From DATDEW01 sp046590205 (GTDB taxonomy: Bacteria; Bacteroidota; Ignavibacteria; Palsa-1295), in contig JBKJTT010000020.1 of NCBI GenBank assembly GCA_046590205.1, positions 1 to 48,701 of the forward strand: a stretch of DNA of 48,701 nt, written 5' to 3'. Position numbers and translations under genes: made by a program. The notes beneath the pieces are model-generated. The model was given only the letters and a program-made list of their open reading frames with translations. It was not told the DNA's origin and did not search any database. Numbering within the stretch: the first letter of the stretch is position 1; every line of letters starts with the position of its first letter. Below are positions 40,859 through 48,701 of this stretch, in pieces.

Positions 40859-43777
40859 TACGGATATTTGCCTTATCGAGTGAAAAAGAGAATACTCTAC
40901 ATATTATTTCTCTTGATGCCGACCTTTGCGTCCGCCCAAACCGCTGATACGTCAGGGGTCATTAATGTATATTCCAAAGTTTTAGATATAGATTCCTGCG
41001 AGAATACGCTCTTTGTCCAGACTGCGCGTGGCTTTGCAGAGGGCGACCGCATTCTCATCATCCAGATGAAAGGCGCAACAATTGATACGACAGACTCTCC
41101 AAACTTCGGGACGATACTTGACTACGGCTTTAGCGGCAGCTACGAAATAGCACGCATCAAAACCATTAAGGGATTATTCTTTACGCTTGAATCACGGATG
41201 GTCAGCCCCTTTGATGTAAAGGGTGCAGTCCAGATCGTTCGTATCCCCCAATTTACTAATGTAAATATTACGGGCAAGGTAACAGCGATCAAATGGGATG
41301 GAAATGTCGGCGGTGTCGTCATCCTCGAGGCAACGGGCAACGTAAATCTTGGTGCAGATATAGATGTCAGCGGGCAAGGATATAGAGGAGGCGACTCATC
41401 TGCAAACAATGCACAGCCCGATGTCAATAATTATGCTTTACCTCTCTTCTTAGGCGAAGGCGGTACCAAAGGCGAAGGTATTGCACACTATGTCCTTGAT
41501 AGAGAAGCAGGCCGCGGACCACAGGCAAATGGCGGCGGAGGTGGTAACTCGCAAAATGCTGGAGGCGGTGGTGGCTCGAATATTGGTGTTGGTGGTATAG
41601 GTGGTGACCAAATAGATTTCTTCGGACGTGTCCCTATCGGTGGTCACGGCGGCAAAACACTTAATCCTGTGGTACCGATGTTCCGCGTCTATATGGGTGG
41701 CGGTGGTGGTGGCGGACACGAGAATGACTCTCGCGGTTCTGGAGGCGGAGCAGGTGGTGGTATAATTATCATTCGTTCTGCAACTTTGTCATCAAGCGGA
41801 GGGGAGCTACTTGCAAACGGCGCAAATTCACGGATGGCAGAACTTGATGGCGGCGGTGGTGGCGGGGCAGGTGGATCAGTTCTTCTTGAAGTTGGTTCAG
41901 CAACAAATAACATCCCGATCGAGATCAAAGGTGGCGACGGTGCAGATAATGCTGCGTCAATCGGTACACCACCTGCGTGGTGCTACGCGCCAGGCGGCGG
42001 AGGCGGAGGCGGGCTTGTTATTCATCCTACGCCATTTTTGAATGTATCTGTTACTGCAACTGGCGGAGCAGCAGGTATCGTTGTTGATAATACACTCTCT
42101 TGTTTTGGTACAACCTACGGTGCAGATTCAGGAACATTCGGCGGGGTTCGTACTCCAAGCGTATTACCTGAAGGGAAGGTCAAGTATGACCGCCCGAACA
42201 TACTTGAAGATGTTCTTACTATCTGTGAAGGAGACACGGTTCAACTTCATGTAGTTGGCAATGTACCTGTGACATGGTCACCAGCTCTCGGACTTGATTC
42301 AGTAAATTCCATGACGCCGCTTGCGAACCCATCGGTAACGACAACATACGTCGCTTCGATGTTCAAAAACGATTGTACATATCTTGATTCTGTTCGTATT
42401 AAAGTGAATCCACGCCCACGCCCGCTTATTGCAGGAGCGAACGACCCATGCGGTGGCTCGGTAGTTGGCTACAGAGTCTTTCCGTTCACACCGGGCAATA
42501 CCTATTCGTGGCGTGCAAACGGCGGAAGTGTCATCGCTGGACAAAGTACTGATTCAGTCACTATCGAATGGGGTAACGATACGGTATTTGCATCGCTCAT
42601 TATCGAGATGCGAATTGATTCATCAGGCTGTGTTGGAGTTGATTCGTTACCAGTCCTCGTCACACCAACAACACGACCATTAGTACTCGGAGCGAAGCCG
42701 CTCTGTGATGGTGATACGATAGAGCTTTCAACGACGGCGGTTATCGGCAGATACTTGTGGTCAAATGGCGATACTACTGATACGATTCGTATCGCGGATT
42801 CTGGTACATTTTATATTGATATCCTTGATGGTAAATGCGTGCAACGTTCTCTCACAGTACGAGTAGATAAATTCCCACCGCCAAAACCGAAAATTACTGC
42901 GACAAGTGATTCACTGCGTAACCCTTGCGACTTTGTATCAATGGATGCAGGAGTTGGGTATTCAGCATACTTATGGTCAACGGGTGATTCAACTCAAAGC
43001 ATCGTCGTTAGAGATAGTGGGCTGTATTCCGTCATTGTCGTTGATACTAATGGATGTACAGGATATGACACGACGTATATACGGCTTGGTATTCTTAAAC
43101 CAACAAAGTTCATCCTTGCACTTGATACGCTCTACGGGAATACTGGCGATAGGGTGTACTACCCAATCAAGGTTATCTCTCTTGAAGACCCGTTACTTGA
43201 TTGTGAAGCAGAATACACGATGAGCGTTCACTTCAATCGTTCGCTCATTGTCCCAACAACTTCGTTGAGTTTTGACTCTTTGACAGAGTATCTTCGCTTT
43301 GTTACATTTGGCAACGCATTGAACATGAGCGGTCCCATTACCGAGCTTCCGGGCATCGAGTTTATCGTTACGCTTGGTGATACATCCGAGACACCTATTG
43401 TGATAGACTCTTTCACTTGGGGAAAATTTCCGATTGAGTACATTGGACACAATGGATTATTCCGGCTTGCAGACATTTGTTATGAGGGTGGCGAGCGGCT
43501 TACCGATACTAAGGGACTCATTAACATATCAGTGCCGAAGCCGAACCCATCGAGCGAGAAGACACTTGTACGTTTCTCGACGATAGAGACAGGAAGAACG
43601 CAAGTATATCTGACTGATATTACTGGAAATATAATTCGTACTCTTGCAGATGGTGAATTCAAACCCGGAGAATACTCTGTATATATTAGCACAAACACAC
43701 TCTCTGCCGGAAATTACTTTGTTACGTTACGAACGCCAACAGTAGTCTTACATCGCGGACTTTTAGTAGATCATTAA
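40853..43777 (+). CDS. Large glycine-rich T9SS surface protein (974 aa)
   Basis: Probable secreted adhesin-like protein. Two starts are possible: ATG 40853, or GTG 40880, which would begin directly at the signal peptide VKKRILYILFLLMPTFASAQ. The N-terminal domain (30-200) has beta-strand repeats (FAEGDRILIIQMKGATID). Residues about 225-390 are a glycine-rich region with GGGGG runs (nt 41530-42020). Then follow Ig/PKD-like modules with CEGDTVQLHVVG, CDGDTIELSTTAVIG and LWSNGDTTDTI / LWSTGDSTQSI repeats, a cohesin-like segment, and a type A T9SS sorting domain (VPKPNPSSEKTLVRF to GLLVDH). Its stop codon touches the GTG of the next gene. Confidence 0.85.
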   Translation: MHYGYLPYRVKKRILYILFLLMPTFASAQTADTSGVINVYSKVLDIDSCENTLFVQTARGFAEGDRILIIQMKGATIDTTDSPNFGTILDYGFSGSYEIARIKTIKGLFFTLESRMVSPFDVKGAVQIVRIPQFTNVNITGKVTAIKWDGNVGGVVILEATGNVNLGADIDVSGQGYRGGDSSANNAQPDVNNYALPLFLGEGGTKGEGIAHYVLDREAGRGPQANGGGGGNSQNAGGGGGSNIGVGGIGGDQIDFFGRVPIGGHGGKTLNPVVPMFRVYMGGGGGGGHENDSRGSGGGAGGGIIIIRSATLSSSGGELLANGANSRMAELDGGGGGGAGGSVLLEVGSATNNIPIEIKGGDGADNAASIGTPPAWCYAPGGGGGGGLVIHPTPFLNVSVTATGGAAGIVVDNTLSCFGTTYGADSGTFGGVRTPSVLPEGKVKYDRPNILEDVLTICEGDTVQLHVVGNVPVTWSPALGLDSVNSMTPLANPSVTTTYVASMFKNDCTYLDSVRIKVNPRPRPLIAGANDPCGGSVVGYRVFPFTPGNTYSWRANGGSVIAGQSTDSVTIEWGNDTVFASLIIEMRIDSSGCVGVDSLPVLVTPTTRPLVLGAKPLCDGDTIELSTTAVIGRYLWSNGDTTDTIRIADSGTFYIDILDGKCVQRSLTVRVDKFPPPKPKITATSDSLRNPCDFVSMDAGVGYSAYLWSTGDSTQSIVVRDSGLYSVIVVDTNGCTGYDTTYIRLGILKPTKFILALDTLYGNTGDRVYYPIKVISLEDPLLDCEAEYTMSVHFNRSLIVPTTSLSFDSLTEYLRFVTFGNALNMSGPITELPGIEFIVTLGDTSETPIVIDSFTWGKFPIEYIGHNGLFRLADICYEGGERLTDTKGLINISVPKPNPSSEKTLVRFSTIETGRTQVYLTDITGNIIRTLADGEFKPGEYSVYISTNTLSAGNYFVTLRTPTVVLHRGLLVDH

Positions 43778-44636
43778 GTGCTCGTCAACCCACACAGGCA
43801 CACATTTTCATCAAGAACACGTAGCTGTTTACAAGCTGTGGTGTTGGTTGTCGCCTGTCTCCTCGTTTCTCAACAGGCACGAAGTCAGGTCCAACAGGCA
43901 GTCTATGACACATCATTCAAGATTATCTACTACGGGGCGTATGGTGATTACAATTTTAATTTACACACCGCTGATTTCAAGCAGCTTCCGGGGATTCCAA
44001 ACTGCTGCCCACTTTTTACAGATGGTGTTGGATCAGGATTTACAGTCGGTGCATTTCTCGGTATAGATGTTGAGCTTCCGCTATCGTTTGAACTTCGTTT
44101 AGGATATTTGAATCAAAGTGCGTTACTTACGGCAACGCAGAATACCTTCCTTGAAGTTGGAGGGGTTGTTGTGCCTGCAACGATTGACCATTCAATAGAT
44201 GCTTCCTTAAATGTCCTCAACTTTGAGACATTGGCTCAATATAATTTATTGGAAGACCTTTTTATTAAGGGTGGGTTCGGGTTTGGTTACTTGTTCTTGA
44301 GCAATTATCTCCAGCAAGAAGAGCTTATAGACCCTACAAACACGAAGACATTTAACAACGGGAGCAGGATACGAAATTCGTATGAAGGATCAATACCTGA
44401 TGCCTCTAAAATTGTATTAAATGCACTGATCGGACTCTGCTACATAGTCCCCTTGAATGAAGAGCGTACCTGGCAGGCAAGACCAGAGGTCTATTATGCC
44501 TACGGAGTCAATACAATTGTCAACGACCTTGATTGGCGGGCGAATTCGATACGAGTCGGAGTGGCACTTCAGTATAACCCATACGAGATTGAAGCGATAC
44601 CACCACCACCACCACCACCACCACCGCCGCCGCCGG
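43778..44636 (+). CDS. Outer-membrane beta-barrel protein, C-terminus lost at the joint
   Basis: Starts at GTG 43778, immediately after the TAA of the surface-protein gene, so it is probably coupled to it. Signal peptide (AVVLVVACLLVSQQARSQ), then alternating strands of a porin-like barrel (GVGSGFTVGAFLGIDVELPL, FELRLGYLNQ, FIKGGFGFGYLFLS, RANSIRVGVALQYNPYE). After EIEAI comes a Pro run encoded by (CCA)n/(CCG)n. In related proteins such a linker leads to an OmpA-like peptidoglycan-binding domain. Here the frame instead continues into antisense of a foreign kinase gene, so residues after the Pro run are an artefact. The true 3' end is missing. Confidence 0.8.
44599..44636. other. Probable chimeric joint in a (CCA)/(CCG) repeat
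   Basis: The run of CCA codons (Pro linker of the barrel gene) passes into CCG codons (Gly run of a minus-strand kinase gene). Base composition shifts here from about 42% GC (sample 44,341-44,400) to 73% (sample 45,241-45,300). Gene style shifts too, and both genes at the joint lose their 3' ends. Confidence 0.85.
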
Positions 44637-46227
44637 ATTTGCCGGTGGAGGCGCTCGACGAGGGAGCTGTGGTCGGCGCGGAGCTCGGCGCCGTCTCCGT
44701 CGGTTTGCCGGTCGCGCTCGCGATCGACTCCGCTGCGGTCGTCGCCTTCTTGTCGCCGCGACGTCCGACGAGGTCGTCGTCCGCCGCGCGACTCGGCCGG
44801 AAGATCAGGATCGCGAGCAGCAGCACGAAGAGGCCGGCGACCACCGACAGCGCGATCGCGAGATCGCGCGGCTTCAGGCCCACCTTGCGCGCGAGCGGAT
44901 CGAGCTTCGCGACGAGCTTGGCGACGACCGGCTCGAGCTTCGCGAGGCGCTGCTTGAGCTTGTCTGCGGAGCTCGGTCCTACCGCGACCGGCGGCGGCGT
45001 CGGGGAGGCGTCTCCGGCGATCGTCGCCATCGAGCCCATGCGTGCGTCGCTCTCGACGTTGCCGCCGAGCGTGCCCCACGAGCTCGGGGCGATCGCGCCG
45101 ACGTTCCCGTCGAGAATGCCTGCGCCGGTGCCGGAGCGCGGGGTGAGCGGGGTCCCCGACGGAGGAGCATGGCGCGCGAACGCCGCACCAATGGCCGCGG
45201 TCGTGGCGTCGAAGGCCGCGAGCGTCGACCGCACGTGATCGAGCTCCGCGATCGCGGTCGCTGCGTCCGCCGGACGATCGTCCGGGCTCTTCGCGAGGAG
45301 TCGTTCGACGAACGCACGCAGGTCGGACGTCACCGCGGCCGGGTCGACGGGCGACTCGAGCTTCGGCGGCTTCTCGTTCACGTGCTGCGCGAGGATGATG
45401 ATTCCCTCGCCGACGAACGGCACCTCGCCGGCGATCATCTCGAAGAGCATCACGCCGACGGCGTAGAGATCGACGCGGTGATCGATCTTCTTCCCCATGG
45501 CCTGCTCCGGGGCCATGTACGCGGGCGTGCCGTAGATCGCGCCCATGCGCGTGAGGTTCGTGCCGCCCCCTTCGCCGAGCGAGTTCGCGTCGATCTTCGC
45601 GATGCCGAAATCGAGGACCTTCACCACCTCTGAGCCTGACTGCTCGCCGTTGCCGACGGTGGTGATCATCACGTTCTCGGGCTTCATGTCGCGATGGACG
45701 ACGCCCTTCGCGTGCGCGGCGCCGAGGGCCGCGAGGATCTGGCGCACGATGAAGACGGCGCGCGTCGGGTGGAGCGCGCCCTTCTTGACGATGTCACGGA
45801 TGCTCTTGCCGTCGACGTACTCGAGCACGAGGAAGAACGAGCCATCGGCGAGGCGTCCGAAGTCGGTCGCGGCGCAGACGCCGGGGTGCTCGATGCTGCC
45901 GGCGGCGATCGCCTCCCGCTCGAAGCGCGCGACCAGCTCGGCCGACGCCATCGCCTCGGGGAGCAGCAACTTCAGCGCGAAGCGCTTCCGCATGTGGACG
46001 TGCTCGGCGAGGTACACCGCGCCCATCGCGCCTTCACCGAGCTTCTTGATCAGGCGGTAGCGCTCACCGATGATCTTCTCGTTCTCGGCGCTGCTCGACG
46101 GCGTCGTCCCCGAGGGCGGCGTGTCCCCCAGCGGTGAGCCGACGGACGACACGACCGGCATCGTCCCCGATGGCGGCGTGTCCCCGAGCGGTGAGCCGGG
46201 CGGAGTGTCGAGGTGCGCCTCGTCCAT
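44636..46227 (-). CDS. Ser/Thr protein kinase, myxobacterial type, C-terminus cut at the joint
   Basis: Membrane-anchored Hanks-type kinase. ATG 46227 is preferred to GTG 46233. The N-terminus has two copies of the 12-residue GSPLGDTPPSGT. The kinase domain starts at about 57: GEGAMGAVY (P-loop), Lys86 in FALKLL, HRDMKPEN with Asp180, DFG with Asp206, GTPAYMAPEQ. A transmembrane helix (AIALSVVAGLFVLLLAILIF) is preceded by a coiled, Lys/Leu-rich stretch. The extracytoplasmic part is Ser/Ala/Thr-rich and ends in a Gly run at the joint. The nine residues after the Gly run come from the other organism. It lies 22 bases downstream of the second kinase. Confidence 0.88.
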
Positions 46228-46249
46228 GTGCACGAAACAGAGACTGGGA

Positions 46250-48214
46250 TCAGAGGGAGAACTTCACGCGCGTCGTCTCGCCGGCAGCGACCTTCGCGCC
46301 TTGCGAGACGGTCTTACCCTCGGCCGTCGTGCACGTCACGCTGTGACCGCCTGCGGGGAGCTCCACCGAGCCGGTGGGGGTCGCGCCGAGCGGCTTTCCG
46401 TCGACGCTCACGTTGCACCACCCGCCGTTGGCCGAGACCATCAGCTTGCCGGCGCCGCCGGGTGCGACCTCCTTTGCGGCCGGCTTCGGGGGAAAGCCGG
46501 CGCCGGTGATCGCGCCGAGCTTGTCGAGGCTGACCTCGAGCTTCTTCGTCTCGCCGAGGTTGCCGGTGAACTTGTAGGTCTTGCTCACGTACGACGGAGC
46601 GCTCACGACGAGCGTGTGCGCGTCGCCGGGCGCGGCCTCGAAGCTCGGGAGGGACACCTTCTTGCCGTCGAGGAGCGCGGTCGCGTCGCTCGGCGCGCCC
46701 ACGATCTGCACGTTGACCGTGCCTTTCTGCAGGGTGAAATTGCGCGTGATCGCGGGGCCGCCGGCGAGCTCGACCTTGTCCGTCTTGCTCGCGTATCCCT
46801 CCATGCCGACCTTCACGTCGACCTTCCCGATGGGGAGGTTCTCGATCGTCGCGGGGGTGACCTCGGAGCGGACCTCTCCGTTGATCCAGATGTGTGCGCC
46901 GGGCGGATCGCTGTCCACGACGAGCGTCGCCTTCTCGGAACGCGAGAGCGCGTGCTCCGCGGGAGCCTGTGCGGAGGGCGTTGCTACGTCGGGCTTCCGC
47001 ATCGCGAAGACCACGCCGGCCGCGGCGATCATCGCGAGCGGGATCGCGATCAGCGCCCACTTCGAGCTCTTGGCGGGAGGCGGCACGCTGCCGGTGGCGA
47101 CCGCGCCCGAGCTCGTCGAGATGTTCTGCGTGGAGAAGCGGCCCGAGTCCGCGCCCGTGTACGTCCCCTCGGAGTGGATGACCTCTTGCGAGATGACCTC
47201 GGCGAGCTGGCGGCCCTGCATGAGGGCCTCCTTCTGCGCAGCGAGCTTCTCCTCGAAGAGCATCTTCATGAACTCCGCGACGGCGATGCTGCTCACGGGG
47301 AGCTTCGCGTCACGGACGAAGGCCTCGAGATCCGACTGCATCTCGCGGGCGCTCTGGTAGCGCTTCTCGCGGTCCTTCTCGAGGGCGCGCATCACGATCG
47401 CCTCGAGGCCGGGCGGATATCCGGGCGCGACCCACGAGGGGTGCGGGTAGTCGCGCTCGACGATGAGCTTGAGCGTCTCGTACTCGGTCGCGCCCTTGAA
47501 CAGGCGCTTGCCCGTCGTGAGCTCGAAGAGCATGACGCCGAGCGCGAAGATGTCGCTCCGCGGGTCGATGTCTTCGCCGCGAGCTTGCTCGGGCGACATG
47601 TACGGGACCTTGCCCTTGAGCTGCCCGCTCTTCGTGCTCTCGGCCGTCTGCGTGCCGCTCTTCGCGACGCCGAAGTCGACGATCTTCACGTCGCCCGCGA
47701 AGCCGACGACGACGTTCTGCGGGCTGATGTCGCGGTGGACGATGTTGAGGTGCGTACCGTCGAGGTCGCGACGCTCGTGCGCGTAGGAGAGGCCTGCGCA
47801 CATCCCCAAGATGATGGAGATCGCGTGCTCGACCGGGAACTCCACCACGCCGCGCTTCTTCATCTGCCGGACGATCGACCGCAGGTCTTCGCCGTGGATG
47901 TGCTCGAGCGCGATGAAGTATGTACCGTCGACCTGGCCGACGTCGATCGTCTGGACGATGTTCGGGTGCGAGAGCGTCGCGGCGACACGCGCTTCGTGGA
48001 GCAACATGTCGATGAACCCGCGATCCTGGTTCATCGCCGGCAGGATGCGCTTGATGACGATGAGCTTCTCGAACCCGGCGACCGAGCGCTGGAGCGCGAG
48101 GTAGATCTCCGCCATGCCGCCCGTCGCCATGCGGCGCAGCAGCGTGTATTTCCCGAACCGACGAGGAAGGACCTCTTCGGTAGGAGCGGGCGGTTCTAGC
48201 AGGGCCGCGGTCAC
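46250..48214 (-). CDS. Ser/Thr protein kinase with PEGA repeats (654 aa)
   Basis: Hanks-type kinase; start GTG 48214. Kinase domain 20-300: RRMATGGMAEIYLA P-loop, Lys55 in IVIKRIL, catalytic loop HRDISPQN with Asp162, DFGVAK with Asp180, GKVPYMSPEQARG. The Lys usual in HRDLKPEN is Ser here, a variant common in myxobacterial kinases. Transmembrane helix at about 386-404. The outer part holds one clear PEGA domain (430-490: LVVDSDPPGAHIWINGE, ENLPIGKVDVKVGMEGY) and two more PEGA-like units, the last with GHSVTCTTAEGKT. PEGA domains probably bind surface structures. High GC throughout with strong G/C third positions. Confidence 0.93.
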   Translation of the reverse strand: MTAALLEPPAPTEEVLPRRFGKYTLLRRMATGGMAEIYLALQRSVAGFEKLIVIKRILPAMNQDRGFIDMLLHEARVAATLSHPNIVQTIDVGQVDGTYFIALEHIHGEDLRSIVRQMKKRGVVEFPVEHAISIILGMCAGLSYAHERRDLDGTHLNIVHRDISPQNVVVGFAGDVKIVDFGVAKSGTQTAESTKSGQLKGKVPYMSPEQARGEDIDPRSDIFALGVMLFELTTGKRLFKGATEYETLKLIVERDYPHPSWVAPGYPPGLEAIVMRALEKDREKRYQSAREMQSDLEAFVRDAKLPVSSIAVAEFMKMLFEEKLAAQKEALMQGRQLAEVISQEVIHSEGTYTGADSGRFSTQNISTSSGAVATGSVPPPAKSSKWALIAIPLAMIAAAGVVFAMRKPDVATPSAQAPAEHALSRSEKATLVVDSDPPGAHIWINGEVRSEVTPATIENLPIGKVDVKVGMEGYASKTDKVELAGGPAITRNFTLQKGTVNVQIVGAPSDATALLDGKKVSLPSFEAAPGDAHTLVVSAPSYVSKTYKFTGNLGETKKLEVSLDKLGAITGAGFPPKPAAKEVAPGGAGKLMVSANGGWCNVSVDGKPLGATPTGSVELPAGGHSVTCTTAEGKTVSQGAKVAAGETTRVKFSL

Positions 48215-48701
48215 GAGTCCGTGAACCTCATGTCGAAGCAGTCATCGGTCGACTGACACTCACATCCGAGATGCACCACACCATCACGCCGCGGTGGTGG
48301 CACGTCGGCCGCCCCGCGAACAGGGCGTGAGGCTAGCACCATTTGTGTCGGACGCTGGGTGACCATGAAAGCTTTGTGCGACACGGCAAAGTCCGACCGC
48401 AACATGTAGGTCGGTGTGCCGAACGACGTCGTCGGGCGCAAGCATGCTCCACGCACGTTCCACCTTCGTTGCGCCGACCTCCCGCCGTGTCGACCTGCAG
48501 CAACGCGACCGTTGTCGACCCGAGAGAACCACGGAGGCACGGAGGCACGGAGCTTCGGGCGGTCTGCCGATCGACTCATCGACCGCGTCGCTACTCTTCG
48601 TCCCTTCGGACGTCTCGAATCAACGATCAGAGGGGCTCGGAAGAAGTGCTGCCGCACGCTTCGCATGAGGCCGCGCGTGGCCCTTGTATTCTGACCGTTG
48701 A
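48215..48701. other. Upstream region of the kinase pair, no gene seen
   Basis: High-GC stretch without a convincing gene. ORFs cover it in several frames, as expected at this GC content, but they are Arg-rich and of no recognisable family. It holds a short tandem repeat at 48529-48552. A promoter for the kinase pair should lie here; none could be recognised. Confidence 0.5.
48529..48552. repeat. Short tandem repeat (ACGGAGGC)n
   Basis: Three near-perfect units reading CACGGAGG, CACGGAGG, CACGGAG. This word is a familiar scattered repeat in several GC-rich environmental genomes. No function assigned. Confidence 0.6.

Noticed and set aside
41530..42020. Repeat array resembling a CRISPR or satellite
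   Set aside because: The repeats are GGN codons of a glycine-rich protein in an intact frame, with irregular spacing.
44569..44600. Last residues (IASISYGLY) of the first kinase ORF
   Set aside because: They are antisense of the barrel gene from the other organism, produced by the joint.
44637..45238. Continuation of the outer-membrane protein ORF after the Pro run, giving a 486-residue protein
   Set aside because: The extension is antisense to a clear kinase gene in DNA of different composition and has no domain of its own.
46070..48199. Plus-strand open frame of 709 codons across the second kinase
   Set aside because: High-GC DNA leaves the opposite frame open; the translation is Arg/Asp/Leu-rich without domains, while the minus strand has all kinase and PEGA motifs.
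44636..48214. Horizontal transfer of eukaryote-like kinases into an FCB genome
   Set aside because: The joint lies inside a simple repeat and truncates both genes; an assembly chimera explains everything more simply.
48211..48666. 151-codon minus-strand ORF upstream of the PEGA kinase
   Set aside because: Arg-rich frame in high-GC DNA without family or start signal; it overlaps the likely promoter region.

Overview
The window is two pieces of DNA from different organisms joined at a low-complexity repeat. Bases 1 to about 44,600 come from a moderate-GC bacterium of the FCB group (Bacteroidota/Chlorobi/Ignavibacteria/Kapabacteria neighbourhood). The evidence is three secreted proteins with type IX secretion (T9SS) C-terminal sorting domains, TAnnTTTG promoter elements of the Bacteroidota type, HprK and HPF without a visible PTS, and an 11-subunit complex I of the kind known from Chlorobi. 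From about 44,636 to the end the DNA is much richer in GC (a 60-base sample at 45,241 is 73% GC, against 42% at 44,341). It encodes two Ser/Thr kinases of myxobacterial style. The joint lies in a (CCA)n/(CCG)n run that cuts one gene from each side, so it is most likely an assembly chimera and not a biological fusion.

Layout of the FCB part, left to right: the 5' end of pyrG; an AT-rich pair of lipoprotein genes; a dispersed mosaic repeat; an envelope group (PBP4-type peptidase dacB and two M16 peptidases, one without the zinc motif); divergent hppD (tyrosine catabolism) and an alpha/beta hydrolase; and a long minus-strand complex I operon nuoA-B-C-D-H-[66-aa protein]-I-J-K-L-[T9SS subtilase]-M-N-[rhodanese], with no nuoE, nuoF or nuoG. 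Upstream of nuoA lies a second AT-rich islet: a small membrane protein, a glycosyltransferase remnant, a broken signal-peptide ORF and a T9SS beta-propeller protein, ending at the second copy of the mosaic repeat. Next come rodA and an unknown membrane protein, then a histidine-degradation group (hutI, then sixA-DUF3109-hutH) with mutS lying between on the opposite strand. After these are two tandem peptide-binding lipoproteins, an operon xer-hpf-hprK, and a plus-strand pair: a 974-residue glycine-rich T9SS surface protein and an outer-membrane beta-barrel protein cut by the joint.

How the genes fit together: the complex I operon supplies the membrane arm and quinone module but not the NADH-oxidising module, so electrons must enter another way. 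The lipoproteins, T9SS cargo, M16 pair, PBP4 and RodA form a cell-envelope theme. Histidine and tyrosine breakdown plus peptide-binding lipoproteins suggest growth on amino acids and peptides.

The observations most worth following up are: (1) the mosaic repeat, in two diverged copies with conserved blocks, exchanged spacers and a conserved promoter-like pair, each copy bounding an AT-rich islet; (2) the unusual passengers and protein extensions in the complex I operon; (3) two genes whose start codon directly follows the U-tract of the upstream terminator; (4) a Ser-Ser-Gly cofactor triad in HutH. I saw no tRNA, rRNA, CRISPR array or complete insertion sequence.
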